Of a DNA stretch of 64,000 nucleotides, positions 41,501 to 49,495 are shown piece after piece. Position 1 is the first letter of the stretch. Each line of letters begins with the position of its first letter. Under the pieces are notes generated by a model that saw only the letters and a list, made by a program, of their open reading frames with translations, had not been told where the DNA came from and did no database searches. The translations under genes and the position numbers were made by a program. The stretch is from positions 1,197,001-1,261,000 of the forward strand of contig JASJOG010000052.1 of NCBI GenBank assembly GCA_030142905.1. Reading direction: 5' to 3'. This DNA is from Heliopora coerulea (Eukaryota > Cnidaria > Anthozoa > Scleralcyonacea > Helioporidae).

Positions 41501-43656
41501 TAAGATAGTTTTGACCTTATTTCAGGGACTTTACAGTAATATTTGAGATAACTTTTGAGGTCGAAAAATTTCACCAAAAAGTAAAGGGGTTAATCCATGG
41601 TTTTTGACGATTTTTCGACCAATTTCAAACTATCGAAATAAGCCCGAAACATGAAAGTTTGGGCCGAGTAAGATAGTTTTGACCTTATTTCAGGGACTTT
41701 ACAGTAATATTTGAGATAATGTTTGAAGTTGAAAAATTTCACCAAAATGTAAAGGGGTTAACCCACGGTTTTTCACGATTTTTCGTCCAATTTCAAACTT
41801 TCGAAATAAACGTGAAATATTAAAGTTTGAGCCGAATAAGACAGTTTTGAGCTTATTTTAGGGACTTTACAGTAATATTTGAGATGATTTTTGAGGTCGA
41901 AAAATTTCACCAAAAAGTAAAGGGGTTAACCCATGGTTTTTGACGATTTTTCGACCAATTTCAAACTTTCGAAATAAGCCCGAAACATGAAAGTTTGGAC
42001 CGAGTAAGATAGTTTTGACCTTATTTCAGGGACTTTTCAGTAATATTTGAGATAATTTTTGAGGTCGAAAAATTTCACCAAAAAGTAAAGGGGTTAACCC
42101 ACGGTTTTTCACGATTTTTCGTCCAATTTCAAACTTTCGAAATAAGCCCGAAACATGAAAGTTTGGACCGAGTAAGATAGTTTTGACCTTATTTCAGGGA
42201 CTTTACAGTAATATTTGAGATAACTTTTGAGGTCGAAAAATTTCACCAAAAAGTAAAGGGGTTAACCCATGGTTTTTGACGATTTTTCGACCAATTTCAA
42301 ACTATCGAAATAAGCCCGAAACATGAAAGTTTGGGCCGAGTAAGATAGTTTTGACCTTATTTCAGGGACTTTACAGTAATATTTGAGATAATTTTTGAAG
42401 TTGAAAAATTTCACCAAAATGTAAAGGGGTTAACCCACGGTTTTTCACGATTTTTTGTCCAATTTCAAACTTTCGAAATAAACGTGAAATATTAAAGTTT
42501 GAGCCGAATAAGACAGTTTTGAGCTTATTTTAGGGACTTTACGGTAATATTTGAGATGATTTTTGAGGTCGAAAAATTTCACCAAAAAGTAAAGGGGTTA
42601 ACCCATGGTTTTTGACGATTTTTCGACCAATTTCAAACTATCGAAATAAGCCCGAAACATGAAAGTTTGGGCCGAGTAAGATAGTTTTGACCTTATTTCA
42701 GGGACTTTACAGTAATATTTGAGATAATTTTTGAAGTTGAAAAATTTCACCAAAATGTAAAGGGGTTAACCCACGGTTTTTCACGATTTTTTGTCCAATT
42801 TCAAACTTTCGAAATAAACGTGAAATATTAAAGTTTGAGCCGAATAAGACAGTTTTGAGCTTATTTTAGGGACTTTACGGTAATATTTGAGATGATTTTT
42901 GAGGTCGAAAAATTTCACCAAAAAGTAAAGGGGTTAACCCATGGTTTTTGACGATTTTTCGACCAATTTCAAACTTTCGAAATAAGCCCGAAACATGAAA
43001 GTTTGGGCCGAGTAAGATAGTTTTGACCTTATTTCAGGGACTTTACAGTAATATTTGAGATAATTTTTGAAGTTGAAAAATTTCACCAAAAAGTAAAGGG
43101 GTTAACCCATGGTTTTTGACGATTTTTCGACCAATTTCAAACTTTCGAAATAAGCCCGAAATATGAAAGTTTGGGCCGAGTAAGATAGTTTTGAACATAT
43201 TTCAGGGACTTTACAGTAATATTTGAGATAATTTTCTAGATCGAAAAATTTCACCAAAAAGTAAAGGGGTTAACCCATGGTTTTTGACGATTTTTCGACC
43301 AATTTCAAACTTTCGAAATAAGCCCGAAACATGAAAGTTTGGGCCGAGTAAGATAGTTTTGACCTTATTTCAGGGACTTTACAGTAATATTTGAGATAAT
43401 TTTTGAAGTTGAAAAATTTCACCAAAAATTAAAGGGGTTAACCCATGGTTTTTGACGATTTTTCGACCAATTTCAAACTTTCGAAATAAGCCCGAAACAT
43501 GAAAGTTTGGACCGAGTAAGATAGTTTTGACCTTATTTCAGGGACTTTACAGTAATATTTGAGAGAATTTTTGAAGTTGAAAAATTTCACCAAAAAGTAA
43601 AGGGGTTAACCCATGGTTTTTGACAATTTTTCGACCAATTTCAAACTTTCGAAATA
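38541..43656. repeat. Satellite subfamily with CGAAACATGAAAG monomers, 1,680-bp (10-monomer) units
   Basis: Here most monomers read CCCGAAACATGAAAGTTTGG instead of CCCGAAATATG, and many carry GAAGTTGAAAAATTTCACC. The monomer with CAAACTATCGAAATAAG and GGGGTTAATCCATGG lies near 39,409, 39,913, 41,089 and 41,593, so bases around 39,400-40,700 repeat at an offset of 1,680, with an inner spacing of 504 (three monomers). This subfamily is confined to the gene-proximal end of the array. Confidence 0.82.
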
Positions 43657-43900
43657 ACCTAAAAATTTTTATCGAATTTTCGAGGTCGGAAAATTTCACC
43701 GAAAAGTAATTATGAAATGCCAAATGGATTCCTGTGTTTGGATACTGTGATCAAAACATGCGGAATGTTTCGAAACTTGAGAAAAGCGTAATCCATGGGT
43801 TTTGACAATTTTGAACTTTTGGAATAAGCTCAAAATATGAAAGTTTAGGCCAAATAATTCAGTTTTGCACATTTGGAGTGAGTTTGTCCCAAAATTTTAG
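43657..43900. repeat. Decayed satellite monomers at the array edge
   Basis: After the last clean CTTTCGAAATAA the register breaks. Recognisable remnants are CGAGGTCGGAAAATTTCACCG with AAAAGTAA (43,681-43,710) and ATCCATGGGTTTTGACAATTTTGAAC followed by GGAATAAGCTCAAAATATGAAAGTTTAGGCC (about 43,790-43,850). Divergence is much higher than anywhere inside the array, as expected where exchange between repeats no longer homogenises copies. Confidence 0.85.
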
Positions 43901-43906
43901 TGATAG

Positions 43907-43954
43907 TATGATAATATTCAGACAATACCAATCTATCATCTGAATATTGTCATA
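43907..43954. repeat. Short inverted repeat (16-bp arms, 15 of 16 matching)
   Basis: TATGATAATATTCAGA at 43,907-43,922 pairs with TCTGAATATTGTCATA at 43,939-43,954 around a 16-base loop. It sits at the boundary between satellite remnant and unique DNA. Nothing shows a role. Confidence 0.55.
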
Positions 43955-44404
43955 TGACGCTGGCATCACTTATTTGTCATGTTGGGTAAGGAAGAGGCCA
44001 TCATAGGTTAAGTTTGCCCTTGGAGACTGACAGTGCTCACCAACCCCACTGATTAAAAGGAATTCTGTGAGCTCTAGTCTCTCCTGGAACACTCATGATA
44101 CTTATCTTCTTTAACTCTGTCATGCAAACATTTGTTATACAACAAATTGCAACAAAAGAACTAAAAAAAGGACTAAGTGAAAAACAGAAAAAACCCAAAA
44201 ACCAAAAGAATAGAAATCATGCATGAAAGGGTGAAATAACAAAAACAACCTTATTACAAATGGAATTTGGATTGAGATGAAGTTCAACATTTAATGGAAT
44301 TAAGGAGACATTTTACATAAACCAGTTAACATCAATGCAATACAAACTCAGACAGTAAAAAATAGGCAAAATAATTAATAAATTATTTTGCTAAATTACT
44401 AAGA

Positions 44405-44494
44405 AATTAAAGTGTTGTTGTTTCTTGGTCACCATGCTGTTTTAAACTTCGAAGGTTTAACAAAGCCCCAACACCAATAAACAACACTTTAACT
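44405..44494. repeat. Imperfect foldback, possible MITE remnant
   Basis: TTAAAGTGTTGTT (44,407-44,419) and its exact reverse complement AACAACACTTTAA (44,480-44,492) bracket a dyad centred on TTCGAA at 44,448-44,453. Between them the arms still pair imperfectly, so most of the 90 bases can fold back. No flanking target duplication was recognised. Confidence 0.5.
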
Positions 44495-44506
44495 TTTTAA
44501 TGCCCA

Positions 44507-44526
44507 TTGTCCAATATATTGGACAA
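44507..44526. repeat. Perfect 20-bp palindrome
   Basis: TTGTCCAATATATTGGACAA is its own reverse complement with no loop. It lies directly beside the preceding foldback. It could be a protein-binding dyad or chance in AT-rich DNA. Confidence 0.6.
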
Positions 44527-44956
44527 CCAAGAACAAAAGAACCAATGAGAACACAAAGAAAAACAAAGAGAGAAGATAGGACAATAAAAAAATCAGCTGT
44601 TAAAGGATTTGCAGTATGTAACAACATCATCTTGAATAAATGATAAAGAAATGTCTAAAACCTTGTTAGATGAATATTTTTACAAAAATCCCTTCAAGTG
44701 ATCCTGACCTTTATAGAATTCTTTTTTTAAAATTTTCAGTCACTTTAAAGAATCTATAAAACCTGTGGTCAGTTTGAAAGGATTTTTATATTAATATATT
44801 CTCAAATAAACTTGCCTTCTTTTTAACGGAATGGCATTAAGTTGTGTTTCACAGTACTGCAAAGATATATATACATGTTGACTGAAATACAACAGTAGAA
44901 AACTGTAACCTTCTACTGGAACAAACATTTCAGGGCAATATTACTCTGCAATGTCA

Positions 44957-45062
44957 TCAGTACATGTCTGTATCATATCCAACATTTTCTTTTTCCTTGG
45001 CGATTTTTTCACGAAATTTCCCAGGAGCAATTGGATTTTGCTTTACGTGGTGTAAATAAAGT
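44957..45062 (-). CDS. Small gene, terminal exon
   Basis: Acceptor CTTTTTTAG precedes ACTTTATTTACACC. The first base completes an Arg codon from exon 3, then LYLHHVKQNPIAPGKF, a lysine-glutamate-rich stretch and NVGYDTDMY end at a TGA (44,959-44,957). Confidence 0.72.
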
Positions 45063-47906
45063 CTAAAAAAGAAGTTGCAGTGTTTGCTTACAGACTGATT
45101 GTTGCATGTCTTATGACTACTAATATTGTCTAGGTGGCTGGAGTTTAGTTTAACTAACCCCAACAAACCATGAACCTTTTAGGGTTGGAGTTAGAGTTAG
45201 CTTAGTTGAGTCCACAATGGTCTAAAAAATTTGGGGGTCTGATAAACTCTACTTAATCCATCTAGGTACTTGCTTTATCCTGTCATAACCCTGGATCCAT
45301 AATGGACAGTGTGGTGGCTCCCAAAAAGTTAAGTCTACATATGCTGCAATTGCCATGGTATTCATTGTGTGCATTTCCAATATTAACCCTAATGCCACCA
45401 AATGAACCACATCAAGGGATTGCACTAGGAATTCCCTGACACAGGGCTAAGGTCCCCAACACAGGGACAAAAGCAAGGGTACAGGAACCATGCCTACTTG
45501 ACACTTCAGGTTTTGAGGTTGAAAATGTCATGTCACTTTTAGCAAAAAATAATCACAACAATCCATTACCTTTCTTGGCTACATCAATAACAAGTACTCA
45601 TAGTTTGTATAAAATATACAGCTGTGATCAAAAGGGACAATTTTCTGATGAATTTTTAAACTTTCCTGTCAGGGGGCTAAGGTACTCTGATGGGGGAACT
45701 GTAGCCCCCTTCACCCCCCTGGTGCGACTTGACCATATGGTCCACTGCAATAATCACATGGTGTTTGAAATGAAAATAGTTTTTAAAATGATTTCTAATA
45801 TTTTAAAATATTAGAAAATTAGCCTAGGGAGCCACCTTTAACAAAGGAAGATTAAGCATAAATTACACGTTACCTCTTATCAGCAACCTCTCGACAAGCT
45901 CGAATATGTTCATGAATTTTGTGCTTATTTTCAATTGGATCCTCCATTAAATATTTTACCATTAACCGTGTGATAAAAGGCTGTAAACCAAAAGCAAATC
46001 AACTAATGTCCATTATGCAATGACAATTACTGATACAATAGATTTACCACACTGCAAATTACTCAGTCATGAAACAAAAGTAAAATTACAGTTGGATGGA
46101 ACAAATTACCTTTAAACCAAACAGTGCTGAGCCTTTATAATTTTAAATCATGATAGATAACAATATGGTACCAAGGTTGCTTTCCACAAAGCTCAGATAC
46201 ACACATAGGTTATTCAGCAGATAAACCCAAGCACGTAAAGAATGCTACAAGTGTCGGTCTGTAGTTCAAAGAAGCAAACTTTTCGGTACATAACAGTTAC
46301 ATGTACACTTGGCTGTTCAAACCATGGGAAGTGCTGTTCACATATTTTTTATTATGACTGCAACTGGGTTTATCTGAACAGTAAATTATAGCTCTTTAAT
46401 TTGTTCACCTCAGCTAAAATAGTCATATTGAAATTTTTTGGGAGAAAGTTCTCACCATATTCTTTTCCTCCTCTGATAGATTTGCATTTCCTGGCTCTAA
46501 ACAAATGACAGATTAACAAATTGAAAAAAAAGTGTACATATAGAAACAAATGGGAGAAAGAGGACAGTTCAAAAGAAATACCACCTCAAAAGAAATTTCA
46601 CAGATAGTTTTGCAGTCTTTTAAAGTGAAATATCTTTTGGTATATATCAAGCCAACAATTGTTAACACTGGTTGAAAACTATTCTCTTACCTATTACAGT
46701 CTTGTAAAATAGAAAACTACTTACAGGAACACCAAATGCCAAAATCTGAAATGAAATTAAGTGGTAATCCAGTAAAAACTCCTCATAATGTAATGTTTAT
46801 GCTTGGGAGAGAACTACCAAATATTGCCATAATTGGCATTATTGTTTTTAGAAGATGATGTTACAAATAAAGCTCTTTCTGCAACCTGTAAATGATGTTG
46901 TGTGTCAAACTGTAAATGAAGTTGTGATGCATAATGTGAATAAAGTTGTATAGCATTGTGTGAACAATATTGTGCTACACACTGTGAACAGTGTGACACT
47001 ATACAGTAAAAAACAAATTCCGAAAAACAATGACATCTTGAAAACTAAAGATATGAGTTAAAACAAGACGATAAATGATTGTGATGATATTTTGACTTTA
47101 TTGCAAAGTCATTTCGATTTGACATGTCATTGTTTTTCGGGATTTGTTTTTTACTTTATTTCATAAAATTGTCTGCTGGTACCAAATTGTGGCACTCTAC
47201 CCCACAAGCAATGTTGAGCTCCACTCAGTGAACATTACACTGCACACTATAAACAATGTGGTGCTGCACCCAGTTAACAATGTTGTCACTTCATTACTCA
47301 TCTACCTCAGCTACAACTACTGGTTAATAAGGCTGAACAACTATTTTAACAAATTACTAGCATTGCCAACTACATTAGCAACCCATCTGAGAACATACGG
47401 GAAACAAGCTTTGAGTTAAGAAACATGATGTAAATAATGCTGATAATACTAAATAATTATGAGTGACGAAAAAAATAACAGCAACAACGATGGTAAAAAT
47501 AATAATAACTTATATATTTGAGTACAGTAGGGTATTACAGCACAGTTTTGGAGTTTATATTTTATGAGGCTGAAAAATGTAGCGGGAAGAGACATTATAC
47601 ACTACATACAAATTTCAAATTTTTACAATCCTTTCTTACCAGGAATTTCCATGACGACTTTGGTACAACTTCTGCATTGTTGCTGCTGGTTGATTCCAGC
47701 CGTCGAAATTGGGAAAAACCTTTGCATAATTCGGGGGGGAAAAAATTACATTACCAAACCTTTTAAACTCAGCAGTATCTCATGACAGTTACTTTTTATT
47801 ATTAAGTCTGAAGTCCTTCGGCAAATAGATAAAAGACAAACTTACCCGTCAAAGGTCGATTTAAAGGGGCTCTTCTCCACAAAGAACACAGCTTCAAAGC
47901 AGCCAT
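44957..47906 (-). CDS. Small four-exon gene, 104-residue protein, not recognised
   Basis: Four exons on the minus strand join in phase with GT-AG borders: 47906-47846 (61 nt, ends phase 1), 46496-46456 (41 nt), 45980-45874 (107 nt, ends phase 2) and 45062-44957. The start ATG has A at -3 and G at +4. The product begins MAALKLCSLWRRAPLNRPLT, basic and without acidic residues, which resembles a mitochondrial presequence. The rest is hydrophilic and predicted helical: LSEEEKNM, then MVKYLMEDPIENKHKIHEHI, then LYLHHVKQNPIAPGKF and the C-terminus NVGYDTDMY. No membrane segment is visible. I do not recognise the family. A mitochondrial location is inference from the N-terminus only. It is transcribed in the same direction as NUP188, about 1.4 kb downstream of it. 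Confidence 0.72.
45063..45873. other. Intron 3 of the small gene
   Basis: Between GTAACG and CTTTTTTAG. Apart from a MITE-like element (45,413-45,731) it is unremarkable AT-rich sequence. The plus-strand open frame at 45,530-45,814 overlaps that element and has no splice or family support. Confidence 0.65.
45413..45731. mobile_element. Degraded hAT-like MITE, second copy of the family at 49,680
   Basis: The left end CAAGGGATTGCACTAGGAAT, followed by TCCCTGACACAGGGCTAAGG, matches the inward-reading right end of the element at 49,680-50,038 (CAGCGGTGGCGCCAGGAATT, then CCCCAACGTAGGGGCTAAC). The right end CTGGTGCGACTTG is the degraded inverted terminus. Flanks ACCACAT and ACCATAT could be an eroded target duplication. 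It is non-coding and sits in an intron of the small gene. Confidence 0.5.
45874..45980 (-). CDS. Small gene, exon 3
   Basis: Acceptor TTGGTTTACAG precedes CCTTTTATCACACGG. The exon reads PFITRLMVKYLMEDP, then IENKHKIHEHIRACREVADK, with two bases (AG) left before the GTAACG donor. The composition (charged, with regular hydrophobics) is that of an amphipathic helix. Confidence 0.75.
46456..46496 (-). CDS. Small gene, exon 2
   Basis: Acceptor TTTGTTTAG precedes AGCCAGGAAATG. Joined to the single G of exon 1 the exon reads E-PGNANLSEEEKNM and stops exactly at a GTGAGA donor in phase 0. The other two frames give stops or no continuation in phase with exon 3. Confidence 0.7.
46870..47000. repeat. 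Degenerate minisatellite, unit about 24-26 bp
   Basis: Loose tandem copies resembling TGTGAACAATATTGTGCTACACAC and CTGTAAATGAAGTTGTGATGC. The same unit returns at about 47,190-47,295 (CAGTTAACAATG, AAACAATGTGGTGCTGCACC), in the same orientation, on the other side of a foldback. Confidence 0.55.
47005..47155. repeat. Foldback: 32-bp inverted repeat with one mismatch
   Basis: AGTAAAAAACAAATTCCG at 47,005 continuing to TGACAT at 47,036 is the reverse complement of 47,124-47,155 with a single difference (CGGAAT against CGGGAT). The loop is 87 bases. Minisatellite copies flank both sides, so the whole 46,870-47,300 region may be one foldback-type element. Confidence 0.75.
47190..47295. repeat. 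Degenerate minisatellite, right side of the foldback
   Basis: Copies such as GTGAACATTACACTGCACAC, ATAAACAATGTGGTGCTGCA and CAGTTAACAATGTTGTC match the unit at 46,870-47,000 in direct orientation. Confidence 0.5.
47846..47906 (-). CDS. Small gene, exon 1 (start codon and presequence-like N-terminus)
   Basis: ATG is at 47,906-47,904. Twenty codons are followed by one G and the donor GTAAGT. Three arginines and one lysine occur in the first 18 residues with alanines, leucines and one tryptophan between them. Confidence 0.7.
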
Positions 47907-49291
47907 TTTGGATATTGAACAAATCGGGTTCACTCGAGAATCGCCGGAACGTTATCGGTAAACACGACGCTTTCGTTCGCACGCCCCTTCCCAAACTGGT
48001 GAAGACTTTTGGGGTCCCAAGCGGTGGTCCCAAGGGGTGACGAGTGGTTCGATCTTCCAGCTTATTATAATTTTGGCACACGAATTGGTTTTTTTTTCAG
48101 ACGATCTGGAAGATTTACACTGATGGAATCCCAAAATTCACAAAACCAATCAAAATACGGCCGAACCAAGTCGTAGTATATCGACTTTAACGCATCACGA
48201 TAGACATAATTTTTTACTCCTATAGGTGAAAGTTGATCGTCGAAGTAGTACTCCGAGCTCCCTTGTGTTAGCCTCTTTGAAGTTAGTTAAGTTTCCATAC
48301 CATTCTTTGATTGACTACGAGAAAATGTAGCAGTTGATAAGCCATCTACTGAAATAGACCGTTCTTCTTTTTAGTTTTTAATAGAATTCTTCAGGTCTGC
48401 TTTCCAAACTTCCCACAGGTTTTCCTCAGTGATTCACTCCTTTTTCCTTTCCGTTTGTTTTTCGTCGTATGGCTGCGCGGCGGACCAAAGGAAGAAAAAA
48501 AGTGAAGGAGAACAATTGGAAGGAAAGGGAAGAAAAAACAAAATAAAGACGACGTTTAAAAAGAAACAAAAAGAAAAAACAAATGAAATTAAATGCGAAA
48601 ACAAAAGAAATAAAAACAAAACAAAATGAAACAACTAAAAGCAAACGAAGGAAAGGAAAAGAAAGAAAAAGAAAGAGGACGACAAAACAGTGATATAAAA
48701 CGAAAAACAAATGCTAGATCAACTCAAATTTTTTTTATAAATGATGGAAATCCTCTGACGAAAGTTGAGTTAAAATAATTTTTACATTCCTGTCAAAATC
48801 AGCAGTTTGTCCCGTTATTGGTTGGTTACACTAAGAATGCTAAATCTCCTAGATTATATGTAGAACTTCTTGGTGTTTTTTTTTTGTACTATCTTCTTCT
48901 CATTAGTGTCTTGATGAACTAGATAAACTCAGTTTACCTTAAACTTACAGGCGAGGGAACGTCGTTAGGCCAATGCAAAGTTTTGTGGAATATGGTTGAG
49001 CCATTGTTAAAACAGATCGTATATTTTAGACCTATACACTTTCTCCGAGCTCTCTGTCACCAAATAGATTTTGCTTTATAGTTGAAGGAGTCAGTGTTTG
49101 CCTGCGGACGCAGGAAGATAAATACAGAGAGATCTCATGCCCTATCAAATTTACGCATTTATCTGATTTACGCTTTAACCTTCACGACCAGATGTGATGA
49201 AGGTGTGTTGATAATTGACAACGGCTGCACGACAACTTCGGCGTCCTTTGCTGAAATAGCAGGTGACACAATCTGGATTCTTCCCCGGCAA
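47907..49291. other. Intergenic DNA between NUP188 and the small gene
   Basis: This 1.4-kb interval must hold the 3' untranslated region of NUP188 (stop at 49,292) and the promoter and 5' untranslated region of the small gene (ATG at 47,906). A purine-rich low-complexity stretch lies at about 48,478-48,680. No TATA box or polyadenylation site could be assigned with confidence, and no further coding exon was recognised. Confidence 0.6.
48478..48680. repeat. Purine-rich low-complexity stretch
   Basis: The plus strand is almost all A and G with scattered AAAC motifs (AGGAAGAAAAAAAGTGAAGG, GAAACAAAAAGAAAAAAC). It creates long open frames on both strands (lysine/glutamate-rich and phenylalanine/leucine-rich) that are artefacts. 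Confidence 0.75.
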
Positions 49292-49495
49292 TTACCGTAT
49301 CATTGTTTTTAGAAATTTATCAACCAATTCAAAGAGTTTTAAATCCTTCTGGTCTCCGGCGTCCCTGTACTCTGACCTGGATCTGCCCAGCGAGCGCCTA
49401 GCGGTTTCTGGGTAGGCAGATTTGGGCGTTGAACCTGGAGAGGGCGTGTAGCCACGCCTTCCAAAGTGACGCATAACGCCTCGAAGGAAAGGTTC
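49292..49495 (-). CDS. NUP188: NUP188 last exon
   Basis: Acceptor TTTCGTAG, then 67 codons and a TAA. Reads EPFLRGVMRHFGRRGYTPSP, a serine/arginine-rich linker, then KLFELVDKFLKTMIR. Matches LSRYFRRG, the proline-serine linker and the final helix of vertebrate NUP188, which also ends a few residues after this point. Confidence 0.93.
   Translation of the reverse strand, partial: EPFLRGVMRHFGRRGYTPSPGSTPKSAYPETARRSLGRSRSEYRDAGDQKDLKLFELVDKFLKTMIR

Larger units (their letters stand above)
1..43656. repeat. Satellite DNA array, ~168-bp monomer, about 260 copies
   Basis: The whole stretch is head-to-tail copies of one AT-rich monomer. The block AAAAAGTAAAGGGGTTAACC recurs at 241, 409, 577 and onward at 168-base steps; some monomers are 167 or 169 bases. 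Landmarks in each monomer are GGTCGAAAAATTTCACC, GGGGTTAACCC, a GACGATTTTTCGACC stretch, CTTTCGAAATAAGCCCGAAATATG, and a CTTATTTCAGGGACTTTACAGTAATATTTGAGATAA segment interrupted by small substitutions. No other element interrupts the array and all copies share one orientation. The length is close to one nucleosome plus linker, as in many centromeric satellites; function as a centromere is inference. No gene is supported inside it. Confidence 0.98.
43955..44956. other. Unique AT-rich DNA between the satellite and the small gene
   Basis: No protein-coding segment with splice support is visible. The stretch holds a foldback (44,405-44,494) and a perfect 20-bp palindrome (44,507-44,526). Its right end must contain the 3' untranslated region of the small minus-strand gene whose stop codon is at 44,957-44,959; no convincing AATAAA signal on the minus strand could be fixed. 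Confidence 0.6.
46497..47845. other. Intron 1 of the small gene
   Basis: Starts with GTAAGT on the minus strand and ends in TTTGTTTAG. It contains two stretches of a degenerate minisatellite separated by a foldback (about 46,870-47,300) and otherwise unannotated AT-rich sequence. Open frames at 46,814-46,999, 47,144-47,419 and 47,518-47,785 lie over repeats or lack splice support. Confidence 0.65.

Noticed and set aside
1..43656. CRISPR array
   Set aside because: Repeats are contiguous 168-bp monomers without unique spacers, in eukaryotic DNA.
46723..46760. Candidate mini-exon of the small gene (ILAFGVP) with AG and GTAAGT borders
   Set aside because: Including it puts a stop at the next junction, while skipping it gives a fully consistent reading frame.
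48426..48710. Phe/Leu-rich membrane-protein-like open frame
   Set aside because: Reverse translation of a purine-rich low-complexity stretch; mirrored by a Lys/Glu-rich frame on the other strand.
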